64,000 bases of DNA, from contig JAEUME010000019.1 of NCBI GenBank assembly GCA_016793445.1, positions 34,234 through 98,233 on the forward strand, read 5' to 3'. The translations under genes and the position numbers were made by a program. Every line of letters starts with the position of its first letter. Position 1 is the first letter of the stretch. Under the pieces are notes generated by a model that saw nothing but the letters and a program-made list of their open reading frames with translations, made no database searches and was not told the origin of the DNA. Below, one piece after another: positions 52,717 through 62,223 of this stretch. Source of the stretch: Hyphomicrobium sp. Lineage in GTDB: Bacteria; Pseudomonadota; Alphaproteobacteria; Rhizobiales; Hyphomicrobiaceae.

Positions 52717-52919
52717 GGCCGTGCTTCGTCCATTGGGGCACGACCGTCGCCGGCTTCCGCGAAGCGATCGGCAGCACCGCATACGAATATGAATATGAAT
52801 CAATCGGGAATTTCGAATGTGATGGTTTTGAGCAATTACATCGTCACGACACTGCGTCGGCTGACGATCCAAATTTAAGTCAGATTCTTCTGCCACGGAA
52901 CGTTTGCGAGGGATTGGAC

Positions 52920-53582
52920 ATGGACGAGCTGTATGCGCCGATCGTCATCGGCACAACCGCCGCGTTGCTGGCGGCACTTCTTCTACTTTTGCGCACCAAA
53001 ATCCAAGGCCAGCGGCTGGCAGTAGCATTTGCCCGATGGTGGGTTGCCGCGAGCACCCGCACGTCTGGTCTTGTTTTAGCTCTGCTCTTCGCGATCGCTG
53101 TTTCCTGCTTTGCACCTATCTTCACGACTGAGCGGCATGAATCCACTGCCGCATCGGAACCAAGTGCGCTTACCGGCACGCCGTCACTGCAAAGCGCCGC
53201 ACTCGACACGCGAGAGGCACCAGCTGTGCCAGAATTGGAGGCGCTCAAGGCATACGCAAACGATATTGACTCCAAACCGCAGCCTGCAGCCGCAGAGCCA
53301 TCGGCTGCAGCTTCCGTCGAGCTGCCGGATGTCGATACGATGATCGCAAAACTCGTTGCACGCCTTGAAAAGCAGCCGGACGATGCGAACGGCTGGAAAA
53401 TGCTCGGATGGTCGTATCTCAATACGCAAAGGCCCGAGGAAGCTGTGAAAGCTTACGAAACGGCGCTCAAACTCGACCCGGGCGACGCTGAAGTCAAAAT
53501 AGGGCTGGAGAAAGCGAAGTCGGCGCAGACTGCAACCGCTCGAACTCCAGCGTTCCCTCCACCAACTTCGCCCGATGAGTGA
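52920..53582 (+). CDS. CcmI/CycH-like TPR protein (cytochrome c assembly)
   Basis: The 220-residue protein has two membrane segments (about 5-23 and 40-63), then an Ala-rich spacer, and a C-terminal TPR region (about 135-200: IAKLVARLEKQPDDANGWKM, then LGWSYLNTQRPEEAVKAYET). The TPR block is very like that of CcmI/CycH, which presents apocytochrome c to the haem lyase. The start follows GAGGGATTG. As the last gene of the operon it may be a dedicated assembly factor for the many haem sites made here. No other ccm gene is in the window. Confidence 0.75.
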   Translation: MDELYAPIVIGTTAALLAALLLLLRTKIQGQRLAVAFARWWVAASTRTSGLVLALLFAIAVSCFAPIFTTERHESTAASEPSALTGTPSLQSAALDTREAPAVPELEALKAYANDIDSKPQPAAAEPSAAASVELPDVDTMIAKLVARLEKQPDDANGWKMLGWSYLNTQRPEEAVKAYETALKLDPGDAEVKIGLEKAKSAQTATARTPAFPPPTSPDE

Positions 53583-53654
53583 GAGTCCGCAAGTCGATGG
53601 AAGCGATCGACTCGCCGGGCACGTCGATCTGCTTTCAACGAGGCATATACTGGA

Positions 53655-54965
53655 TCAATGTCGCGTTGTCGCGTGCCGTGCACGAAGCTCAGGATGCTGC
53701 GGCTGAGCAGCCGTCTTCGTGTCCAACGCACGCCGCGCCTTCTGCTTTCGCACGTAGATCAAGACGCCGGAGATCGAGAGCGCGACAACGACGAGACCCA
53801 TTATCGAAATGAGGATACGGCCGGGCAGGCCGAGAATGCGGCCCGAGTGCAACGGAAATTGCGCTTGCACGAAGATGTCGGCGGCCGTCCCGCGCCAGGG
53901 GAGGCGGTCGCCGATCACCCGTCCATCGAGTGCGTCGAAGTAGATTTCCGCCGGGCCAACTCCGGCCGCACCGTGATCATCTCCGGGATGAGAATATTTC
54001 GCGCCGTAGACACCGATCTCCGCCGAATAGAAGACAGCGCCCACGGGTTCGCGCCAGTTGCGTTGCGCTCCCTCCGCGCTGGCCCGCGCAGCGATCGCGC
54101 GGAAGTCGAGCTTGGGCTCGATCTGTGTGTGATCGTTCGCGGCCTGCCGCGTCTCGAACGGCGTCGGCGTCACTTCCGAGATGACGGACATAAGAGGATA
54201 GAAAATTTCGCGATAGAGGCTGAGTGAGAACGCCGTGAAGGCCAGCATGAAAAGAAGCCCCCAGGTCCACAATCCGAAAGCCCGGTGCACATCGAACGTC
54301 ACCCGGTAGCGCGAGCCGCTAGACTTGATCTTCCATGCCGGCGCCCATCGCGCCCGCCACCCTTGGCTCAGGACACGCTCCACCGGCGCGGGACGCGCTT
54401 CTCTCGGCGCGCGCCGCCTCGGCAATGTCAGATAGAAGCCGATGAAAGCGTCGAGCATCCACACGATCGCCACGCCGCCCATGAACCAGAGGCCCCACTC
54501 GTGGATGCCCCACATTTCCGGGATGTGCAGCGAGTAGTGCAGCACATAGAGAAAGGAGACGATCGTCTCTTTGCTGATGGGCCAGACGGCTCCCCACTCC
54601 CGCCGGCCAAGTTCCGCGCCCGATACTGGATCCACGAAAACCTGATTGTATCCGATCTCGAAATGATCGCCGGTTCCGGGATCGATTCTCGGCGAGACGA
54701 AAATAGACAGCGAGTGTCCGGGCTCGACCACGAGCGGCAAGTACGTGACCCGCGCCCGAGGATCGCCGGCTTCGATCTTCTCTGCCACCACAAAGGGATC
54801 GACGGCGAGCCGGTCGCCGCTTGCCTGGGTCAGGTGCGGATTGAGAAACGCGTCGAGTTCATGATCCCACGAGATCACCGCGCCGGTGAACCCCGCAACG
54901 ACCAGGAAGCCGGCAATCGCCAACCCCGCCCAGCGATGCAGTTTGACCATGAGCCGACGTAGCAC
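53655..54965 (-). CDS. PepSY-associated membrane protein (putative siderophore reductase)
   Basis: The 436 residues have four membrane helices (about 10-30, 130-165, 225-250 and 385-410) with PepSY-type periplasmic regions. Family features are KLHRWAGLAIAGFLVVAGFT, WDHELDAFLNP and YSLHIPEMWGIHEWG, and the closing HSGRILGLPGRILISIMGLV. Such proteins beside TonB-dependent receptors are thought to reduce ferric siderophores. I start at the GTG preceded by AAGGAG. It begins 25 bases after the receptor frame ends, so they share a transcript. Confidence 0.88.
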   Translation of the reverse strand: MLRRLMVKLHRWAGLAIAGFLVVAGFTGAVISWDHELDAFLNPHLTQASGDRLAVDPFVVAEKIEAGDPRARVTYLPLVVEPGHSLSIFVSPRIDPGTGDHFEIGYNQVFVDPVSGAELGRREWGAVWPISKETIVSFLYVLHYSLHIPEMWGIHEWGLWFMGGVAIVWMLDAFIGFYLTLPRRRAPREARPAPVERVLSQGWRARWAPAWKIKSSGSRYRVTFDVHRAFGLWTWGLLFMLAFTAFSLSLYREIFYPLMSVISEVTPTPFETRQAANDHTQIEPKLDFRAIAARASAEGAQRNWREPVGAVFYSAEIGVYGAKYSHPGDDHGAAGVGPAEIYFDALDGRVIGDRLPWRGTAADIFVQAQFPLHSGRILGLPGRILISIMGLVVVALSISGVLIYVRKQKARRALDTKTAAQPQHPELRARHATTRH

Positions 54966-54989
54966 GAGCAAGGCTCCTTCAGGCAAGAA

Positions 54990-57434
54990 CTAGAACTTGT
55001 AGGTCAAGCCGGTCGTGATCCTCCGGCTGGCTCCGAGGAAGCAATCGCCCCGGTTGAGGCAGGTGGTGGGGTAATACTCGTCCTCAAGATTGGTCGCATT
55101 GAGCGACCAGCGCCAGCGATCCGTCTCGTAGGCAAGCATGGCATCAAAGAGCGTGAATGACGGCGTCTCGACAATGTCGTAGCCGTCCCATGAGGGACCG
55201 TTGTATCGCACACCGCCACCGAACGAGAATCCGTCGAGCATGCCGTCGTGGAAGGTATAGACGGCCCATAGTGAGGCGATGTGCTCGGGCAGCGATTCCA
55301 CGCGGAAGCCCGCCTGGTCTCCCGCGACGTGCTCGGCTTGCAGATACGAATAGCCCGCGATGATCTTGATATTCTCCGTCACGTCTCCGCGCGCCTCGAT
55401 CTCGAAGCCTCTAAGAGAGACCTCGGCGGACTGCACCGAAAATCCGATATGATCGGGATCCTCGGCAAGGCGATTTTGCTCCGTTGCATCGAAGATTGCG
55501 CTATTGACGACGAAGCTCGTGCCCGGCACCTGATACTTGAAGCCGACCTCGAAGGACTCGCCCTCCAAAGGCCGGAACGGGCGGTTGAAGAAGTCGGAAC
55601 CGGCCACCGGCACAAAACTCTCCGCATAGCTGACGTATGGGGTCAGCCCGAAGGGCAGCTCGTACATGAGACCTGCACGCCGCGTAAGTGCATCTGCCTT
55701 CTCGTCTGGATCACCGACGGTTTCCGTCGCCGTCCAATCCTTGCGCAGTGCCAGAACAGCAATCCAGGGCCCGAGACGGATCTGATCCTGAGCGTAGAGC
55801 CCCGACTGCCATTGCGTACGATCGGGCAGCGTCTCGAAAGGGATTGCGCCGAGCGGGTTCAAATCGAAATCGCAGGGCTCGAACTGCCCGTAGGCAGGGG
55901 CATAGAGATCGAAAACGTTGCAGTCCGTAACTCCGGTATCCCGGACACGCGACACGTCGGCGCGCGAGTAGTCGAACCCGAATAGGAACTTGTGCCGCGA
56001 CGCGCCCAGATCGAACTTCGCAACCGCGTTGGTGTCTGAGGTGAATGTCTTCGTGTCTTTCTCTCAGAACGAGAGATCGCGCCCGATGGTGCGCCGATCC
56101 GCATCCAAGAACGGTTCCAGACGGTCAGGAAGGTACGGAAAGATCTGCGCGTAGGAGATGTCGCTGTGCGAATAGCGCAGGCCTTGATAGACGCTCCAGG
56201 TCTCGTCGATTTTGTGATCAGCGAGCAGCGTTACCGACCACGTATCGGCGTCATAGTGATCGATATCCGGCTCGCCAACGAAGCGGTTGACCGGGATGAA
56301 GCCGTGAGGCCCCGCAAACAGCGTCCCTTCATGCGGCAGAAACTGCACGGTCGAGCCGCTGCGATCGCGGCCCACGTGGCCAAGAAGCGTGAACGAGGTG
56401 TCGACACCGGGACGGAACGTCAAGGATGGAGCAAGGAACAGACGATCATCGGGCACGAAGTCGACCTGGGTGTCCGCGTCACGCCCGAGTCCTACGAGAC
56501 GGTAGGTCCACATGCCGTCGGCCGTTGCCGGTCCCGTGACATCGAATCTCACGTCTTTGCTGTCATGGCTGCCGTAGGTCACTCCGATCTCGCCGCCAAA
56601 CCCGTCTTGAGGACGCTTGCTCACCATGTTGACGGTGCCGCCGACTCCCGACTGGCCATAAAGCATTGCGGAAGGACCGCGCAAAATTTCAATCCGCTCC
56701 AGGCCATAGGGCTCGATGCGCGGCGCGTTGAGGTAGTTGCCGTAGAACCTGCGCATACCGTCGAGAAACTGCTCAGTCGCCTCCTGGCCGCGAATGGCGA
56801 AGCCATCGTTGCGTGTGTCTTCGCCGTAGAGATCGGCAACGACGCTTGGGCTGTAGCGCACCGCCTCCTGCAACGACTCGACGCCCTGATCCTCCATCTG
56901 CTCGCGCCCCACGACCGTGATGCCTTGCGGGATCTCGCTCAGCGGTGTGTCCGTCTTCGTCCCCGACGCGCTGCGAGTTGCCACATAGCCTTTGACGGGC
57001 GCGAAGGCATTCGCCTCGCCGCCCGACGATGACGACCCGCCGCCGCCGGTGTCCGGCGCGCTCACAGCGGCGGAAGGCACGCTGGTCTGCTGAGCCGGGG
57101 GTGTGCTGGACTTGGCGGCCCGCGGCTTGCTCGGAACTGTCTGCTTGGATGCCTTTTTCTGAACCTTGGGTTTGGGCGGGGGCGCGGCAGGCTCATTTTC
57201 CGTAATCACTTCCACGGGCGGTAGCGTGCTCTGCCCGGAGGCGGCCGATTCTTTGTCCTGCGCGTTGCCCTCGGGAGAGACCTGTTGCGCGGGCTGTCGG
57301 GTCTCCTCTGCGGCAGGCGCGGCTGGGGTCGTTGCCGGAGCTTCAGGCTCGACGGTCTGTGCTTTCGCCGCTCCGTGAACGGACACAATGAGTGAAAGCA
57401 TCAGAAGCACTCGCAGCGTCGCTCGGCCAGTCAT
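54990..57434 (-). pseudogene. TonB-dependent siderophore receptor interrupted by one in-frame TGA
   Basis: The two halves lie in the same frame and together give 814 residues, normal for ferric-siderophore receptors. The N-terminal half has a signal peptide, a long Pro/Ala/Lys-rich spacer (about 25-130), the plug (about 140-290: TPLSEIPQGITVVGREQMED, EILRGPSAMLYGQSGVGGTV) and the first barrel strands. A TGA at 56064-56066 follows GRDLSF; on the far side the same frame continues EKDTKTFTSDTNAVAKFDLG and ends with the canonical aromatic residue (TGLTYKF). No frameshift is needed. It could be a nonsense mutation, a sequencing error or read-through. Its start follows GGAG by 7 bases. Confidence 0.85.
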
Positions 57435-58150
57435 ACGTCAACTCCATATCCAGGTGCAAAGGCCCGGGAGTATCGATGAATGCCAGCGTCAACGGGACCG
57501 ATCGGCGACCGCGCAAAGGCGCAAAATCACGTCGCGAGAAACTGGCTTGTTCTGCTGTTGGCTGGCTGGGTGCAACGGCAATCGAAGATGATGCCCGGCA
57601 CGTGGCTGGCTGGCTCGGGGTCGATGCGGTGACAAACCGCGATTCTGCCCAGTTCTTTCTAATGACATGAGCCGAGCTTGGCCGAAAGTGCAAGAACGCA
57701 ACAATCTCAGCGTACGCCTGAAGATCGCGAGCTTGGAGCTCGGGAACAATTGGCAAATCCCAAGGTGGAGACGTCCGCGGGGCAGCGCCAAGAGACGGTC
57801 GAGAGAAAAGAAGCCCCCCGCCCCCGCCTTGGTATGTTTCGACGGGCATTCAATGACGCAACCTGGGCCCAAACGAAGTCCGATGCGCCGGCCTCAATCG
57901 AAGCAATCGGCATACTCAATTGTGCGATTCCAATCGTGCGCTCCCGCCAACTAACGCCTGCCCTAGCGACGAACCGTGCTCAGCTCTCTCGTGCACTCAG
58001 AGGCCTGTAATCCTGGCTCGATCCTCGCGTTGCTGGACGGGCCCTTCAGCCATCCTGTACACGCCTCCCCCAGTGCGATAAACGGGGGCAACCCTTCTTT
58101 TTGGCCCCTCGGGCAAGAGCAGCATTGAAATTTAGGCGCTAGGAGTTTGC
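57435..58150. other. intergenic region between receptor and MarC genes
   Basis: No gene is supported in these 716 bases. Overlapping short plus-strand frames at about 57667-58010 have no family resemblance and no good ribosome binding site. The region must hold divergent promoters for the receptor and marC. I looked for but did not see a clear Fur-type palindrome, tRNA or insertion sequence. Confidence 0.5.
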
Positions 58151-58822
58151 GTGGAAAACATCTTGGTCCCTGTCCTGAAATCTCTCTTACTTGTTCCAAT
58201 AACGTTGCTTCCCATCATCAACCCGCTGAGCACGGCACCTGTCTTCATAGCGACCGTGGGCAAGGATCATGACCTTGCCGCGCGTCTTGCCAGGCAGGTT
58301 GCGATTAACAGCTGGTTCGTGATTTTGACATCCATCCTGATCGGGACCTACGTCCTTGCCATTTTTGGCATCTCACTCCCCGTCGTTCGCATCGGTGGAG
58401 GGCTGCTCGTCGCTTCGACGGCCTGGCGTCTCCTTCACCGTTCAGATGATGACGAGGTGCACGCGCGCGCGGCTCAAGAGACCTACGAAATGAACAACGC
58501 CGAGGTGGTTCGGCGAAGTTTTTTTCCGATCACATTTCCGCTTACGACGGGACCGGGCACGATCGCGGCGTCCATTGCGCTTGGCGCACAGGTTCCGAGT
58601 TCACCTGCGTTGTATCTTGTGGGCGTGTTTGTTGCTGCGGCAGGCGCGGCGATGGTCTCTGTCGTGCTGTACCTAATTTTCAAGAACTCCACGTCGGTCG
58701 TGACGAGGTTGGGCGAGGTCGGCATGCTCGTGATGACCCGCTTGATGGCCTTCATACTGTTATGCATTGGCATCCAGATCATGTGGTATGGATGGGCCGA
58801 ATTGAACGGTGTCGGACAATAG
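58151..58822 (+). CDS. MarC-family integral membrane protein
   Basis: The 223-residue protein has six membrane helices and the MarC/UPF0056 signature residues: LLPIINPLSTAPVFIATVG near the N-terminus and SFFPITFPLTTGPGTIAASI in the middle. The family's function is not established; an old link to antibiotic resistance was withdrawn. The GTG start has AGGAG 5 bases upstream. It converges on the porin gene. Confidence 0.93.
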   Translation: MENILVPVLKSLLLVPITLLPIINPLSTAPVFIATVGKDHDLAARLARQVAINSWFVILTSILIGTYVLAIFGISLPVVRIGGGLLVASTAWRLLHRSDDDEVHARAAQETYEMNNAEVVRRSFFPITFPLTTGPGTIAASIALGAQVPSSPALYLVGVFVAAAGAAMVSVVLYLIFKNSTSVVTRLGEVGMLVMTRLMAFILLCIGIQIMWYGWAELNGVGQ

Positions 58823-58853
58823 CCGTGCAATGGAGCATTGCCTGTGAAGAGGA

Positions 58854-58871
58854 TCCGCAGGCCTATGCGGA
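58854..58871. terminator. small hairpin between convergent marC and porin genes
   Basis: A perfect 6-base-pair stem (TCCGCA and TGCGGA) with a 6-base loop lies 32 bases after the marC stop and 37 bases after the porin stop in the other direction. There is no T run. It may be a weak bidirectional terminator. Confidence 0.3.
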
Positions 58872-58907
58872 CTAACATCGGATGCGTTCCAGATCGACCC
58901 GCCGAAG

Positions 58908-60293
58908 TTAGAACTTGATCATCGCGCCGGTCATGACGATGTCGAGGTCCTCCAGCGCAACATCGGCCACAGCACCCGTTGCAGACCCGCCCGCGATCTG
59001 CCGAAGCGTGAGGTCGGCCTCGTAATGGCGGTAGGAAAGGTAAACCAGAAGCGCGGCGTCATCGAAGCCTTGCGCAATGCCAGCGCCGTACATGTCGACG
59101 CCGCTGGCAAAGATGGCGGAATCGCCGCCCGTCGCAAACGGGTTGAGCGCGTCCGCAGCGCCGCCATCAGGACCATCGACGGTGCGACGCCCGTTCCCGC
59201 CGCCTTCGTAGCTGTAATACTCGCCGTACACCGTCGTCTTGCCGTAGCTGTTGAACTTCTTTTCGATGCCGGCCTGAGCCGCCCAGAAGGTCTGCTCGTC
59301 GTCCACGCCCGTTCCTGCGAACAGCGGCATCTCGTCGATAAGGTCGTCCACTTTGCGGCCGGCCCCGATATTGGCGAACAGTCCCGTTTCCTCGTGCATG
59401 ATGGAGAGCGAGCCGCCGAAGTTGTCGCAGCGCGTATCGGACCCGCCGGTGGCGACCGTTCCCGGGCAAACCGTCTGTGTCTGTCCATCATCCAGCACGA
59501 CGCCGTAGCCGATGCCCGCCGTGTACTTGAAACCACCCGCTTCGCCCGCATAGCGCAGCGCCACGTCCCAGATATCGTCCTCGCCCCATGAGCCGGATGC
59601 GGTGAAGCCCCACAGAGTTGGGCTTTCATAGCGCACGAGGTTTAGCGCACGTTCGCCTTCACCGGGCTGATCACCGCCGTCGCCGATCAGGCGACGCCAG
59701 CTCAAGGCGCTCAATCGCCCGTTCGTTGCGCTGCGCAGCAGGAGCCCCAGGCCGCTGTCTTCGGTGTCGGAGTATTTGGAGAAACTGGCGGTCTGCGAAA
59801 GATTGAGCTCGGTAATCATGTTGGTCGCGCTTGTTCCGAGCCCCACGTAGACCGCGCCGAAGGTCTTGCTCTTCAAGTACCAATGGCTATCGCGCATGTC
59901 CAAGCCGCTGTCTGCGAGGGCCTTTGGATCGTTCTGCGTAAAGCGCTTGGAATTGACCGAGCGCACGCCGATTTCGAGGCGGTAGCCCGCCTCCCAGTCA
60001 TCGTTGATCTTGGCCTTGCCGCGAAAGCCGACCCTGCTGCGGGCGTTATCGTTTGTAACGATATGCGCGTTGCTTTCGACGCCATCGTCCCAAAACAGCA
60101 CCGCTTCATTGATCTGACCGTAGATTTCGAGCGACACCTTACGGTTGCCCTTGCGTGCGGTTGTCGCCTCGAGCTCGGCAATGCGCTCTTCCAGGTCGGC
60201 GCAGCAGTCGCCGCCGAGATCGGCGCCATGAGCAATCGATGAGGTGGCAAGGAGCGCAAGGATGGCAGCAATAGGTGCCGGGCGAAGCAACAT
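58908..60293 (-). CDS. outer-membrane porin
   Basis: The 461-residue protein has a signal peptide (about 1-23, cleaved near AHGAD), a short coiled-coil stretch (about 30-45: LEERIAELEATT) and a beta barrel ending in phenylalanine (MTGAMIKF). Motifs such as LEIYGQINEAVLFWDDG and ARSRVGFRGKAKINDDWEAG are typical of general Gram-negative porins of the alphaproteobacterial type. Two Cys lie near the N-terminus (GGDCCADL) and two in a loop (about 275 and 290). No cytochrome gene adjoins it. Confidence 0.9.
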   Translation of the reverse strand: MLLRPAPIAAILALLATSSIAHGADLGGDCCADLEERIAELEATTARKGNRKVSLEIYGQINEAVLFWDDGVESNAHIVTNDNARSRVGFRGKAKINDDWEAGYRLEIGVRSVNSKRFTQNDPKALADSGLDMRDSHWYLKSKTFGAVYVGLGTSATNMITELNLSQTASFSKYSDTEDSGLGLLLRSATNGRLSALSWRRLIGDGGDQPGEGERALNLVRYESPTLWGFTASGSWGEDDIWDVALRYAGEAGGFKYTAGIGYGVVLDDGQTQTVCPGTVATGGSDTRCDNFGGSLSIMHEETGLFANIGAGRKVDDLIDEMPLFAGTGVDDEQTFWAAQAGIEKKFNSYGKTTVYGEYYSYEGGGNGRRTVDGPDGGAADALNPFATGGDSAIFASGVDMYGAGIAQGFDDAALLVYLSYRHYEADLTLRQIAGGSATGAVADVALEDLDIVMTGAMIKF

Positions 60294-60609
60294 GCGGGAG
60301 TCCTCTAAATTATAACGAGCGCACTTGAGGTGCTGCGCGGTTTATCGCCCGCACCAGCGCAAGGCCTGATTCGGAGATAAAAAGCGTACGTGCATTCGAA
60401 TTTAGACGCCGTCACAAAAAAGTAACGAAGATCGAAAAAGGCCGCGCGGGGATCGGATTTCCGGCACCTATGTAGATTGCGCGCTATATCGCCATCCTCC
60501 TCGCCGTATCCCGGATCTGTTCCCGGCGGACGCCCCGACGATCCAAACGCCGGGGCGCGGCAGGCGGCAGCCGCATCCGGCACATGGCACACGGCAGCGT
60601 GCTTTGCGC
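60294..60609. other. intergenic region upstream of the porin gene
   Basis: No gene is supported. A 102-codon minus-strand frame at 60305-60613 is not protein-like. The part at about 60300-60430 is AT-rich and should contain the porin promoter. Confidence 0.45.
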
Positions 60610-61407
60610 TCATTCGTCGATGAAGTGAGGCGCCCGTTTCTCAAGAAAGGCGGTCACGGCTTCCGCATGTTGCCGGGTCTTGTGGGAGAGCGCCTGAAGT
60701 GAAGCGGCCGTCTCAAGGTATGTGGCCAGTGAAACCGTCTGGCCCTCCCGCAACAACTTCTTGGCCATCCGCAAAGCCAGGCCCGGATTTACCGCGATCC
60801 GTTGCGCCAAGCCACGTGCGGCGGTCAGCAGCTCGCCAGAGGGAACAACCTTCGACACCAGCCCGCAAGCCAAAGCATCTGAGGCGCTGACGGATTCTCC
60901 GGTGAACGTCATTTCGGCTGCACGCGACATGCCCACAACACGTGGCAAGAGCCAAGCACCGCCATCTCCCGGGATGATGCCCAGACGAACGAAGCTTTCA
61001 GCGAATGAGGCCGTCTCTGAGGCAATCCTGATGTCACACATCAACGCAAGATCGCAGCCCGCTCCGATGGCTGGCCCGTTCACGGCCGCAATGGTCGGTA
61101 CTTCCAAATTGTAGAGGGCAAGCGGAAGGCGTTGAATTCCGCGCCGGTACTCGTCTCGGATCGCAGCGGGCGACAAGCCCGGATCCATCTGCCGCTTCAT
61201 CTCATTGATGTTGCCGCCAGATGAGAACACAGTACCCGCACCCGTGACGATGACCGCCCGCACCGAGGAGTCTCCCTCTATGCGCGCGCAGGCATCGACG
61301 AATTCCTGGACAGCGGTGTTTCCGGTCAGCGCATTTCTTACGCCCGGCTGGTTCATCGTCAGGGTGACGATAGGACCTTCTTGTTCGTATCTCAGGAAAT
61401 TGCTCAT
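60610..61407 (-). CDS. enoyl-CoA hydratase/isomerase family protein
   Basis: The 265-residue crotonase-fold enzyme hydrates enoyl-CoA in beta-oxidation or a related pathway. Visible features are the oxyanion-hole motif VFSSGGNINEMK, the second one AAVNGPAIGAGCDLALMCD, and FVRLGIIPGDGGAWLLPRVV, which includes one usual catalytic acid position as D/G. I start at MSNFLRYEQEG; the frame's upstream 34 codons lie in the preceding gene. It starts one base after the acyl-CoA dehydrogenase stop, so the three genes form an operon. Confidence 0.92.
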   Translation of the reverse strand: MSNFLRYEQEGPIVTLTMNQPGVRNALTGNTAVQEFVDACARIEGDSSVRAVIVTGAGTVFSSGGNINEMKRQMDPGLSPAAIRDEYRRGIQRLPLALYNLEVPTIAAVNGPAIGAGCDLALMCDIRIASETASFAESFVRLGIIPGDGGAWLLPRVVGMSRAAEMTFTGESVSASDALACGLVSKVVPSGELLTAARGLAQRIAVNPGLALRMAKKLLREGQTVSLATYLETAASLQALSHKTRQHAEAVTAFLEKRAPHFIDE

Positions 61408-61408
61408 T

Positions 61409-62212
61409 CTAGGCCTTTGTGAAGATATGGTTGCAAATGAAGGGGAGCATGTCCTGCCCGCTTGCAAGCAGGGCCTCGCCGAGCCTCTTTTGCCAATACT
61501 GCTCGCCACCGTGCATCAGACGCCATGCGAGGAGGCGGCGCGTATACAGCTGAAGATCGTATTCCTCGGTAATGCCGATCGCACCGTGAACCGCATGGGC
61601 GATCGAGGTCACGATGGGAACAGCTTCTGAAGCCCTCGCTTTGGCGGCTGCGGCCTTCAGTTCGTCTGGCAGCGGTCCCGGACCCACAAACGCCAGCTGG
61701 GCGGCAATCCGCACAGCGAATACATGCTCCGCCAAGACTGACAGCTGGTGCTGCACCGCCTGGAACTTACCGATTGGCTTTCCAAATTGCGTACGATCGT
61801 TGGCGTATGAGAGCGTCATATCAAACACCCGTTGCATCGCACCGGCCATGAGAGCCGCCGCAATTGCTGCGGCTGCTTCAGGCGCCACAATGCCCGCTTG
61901 TGCGAGGGTGAGTGGACCCTTCGGAACCGCGCCACCCTTAAAATGCAGCAAAGCCCGAGACATCATCGTCTCAGCCAAGGGTACAGGCAGCAGATATTGT
62001 CCCGACGCAACTACAAGCGGAAAAATGTCTCCTAACCCTAGCCCCGCTCCGCCAGCGCTTTCTGGCGCCAATGCGTCGGCAAAACCCGATTCTTCGATCT
62101 CATCCCAAAGTGCCGTGCCATCACCACCGCCTTCAATTTTGCGAACACGTTCGATACCGCAGTGTGTCTCAAGCAGCTGCATAAATGCATCGAGAAGAAG
62201 GTTGTCTTCCAT
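61409..62212 (-). CDS. acyl-CoA dehydrogenase (short subunit)
   Basis: The 267-residue protein is much shorter than normal acyl-CoA dehydrogenases (about 380). It has a partial N-terminal helical domain (about 5-75), little of the middle beta domain, and the C-terminal helical domain (about 115-255: YANDRTQFGKPIGKFQAVQH, then AHAVHGAIGITEEYDLQLYT). The usual catalytic glutamate position reads TEEYDL. Short partners of this type form heterodimers or heterotetramers with full-length subunits in steroid side-chain degradation; a full-length gene lies next to it. The split pairing is thus the likely arrangement here. Confidence 0.85.
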   Translation of the reverse strand: MEDNLLLDAFMQLLETHCGIERVRKIEGGGDGTALWDEIEESGFADALAPESAGGAGLGLGDIFPLVVASGQYLLPVPLAETMMSRALLHFKGGAVPKGPLTLAQAGIVAPEAAAAIAAALMAGAMQRVFDMTLSYANDRTQFGKPIGKFQAVQHQLSVLAEHVFAVRIAAQLAFVGPGPLPDELKAAAAKARASEAVPIVTSIAHAVHGAIGITEEYDLQLYTRRLLAWRLMHGGEQYWQKRLGEALLASGQDMLPFICNHIFTKA

Positions 62213-62223
62213 TGCAGTTCTCC

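Noticed and set aside
54990..57434. Reading the two receptor halves as two separate genes
   Set aside because: They are in the same frame, join at a single TGA, and together give one full-length receptor; the second half has no start or signal peptide of its own.
57667..58010. Overlapping plus-strand frames as small genes before marC
   Set aside because: No ribosome binding site, no motif and two frames of similar length compete for the same bases.
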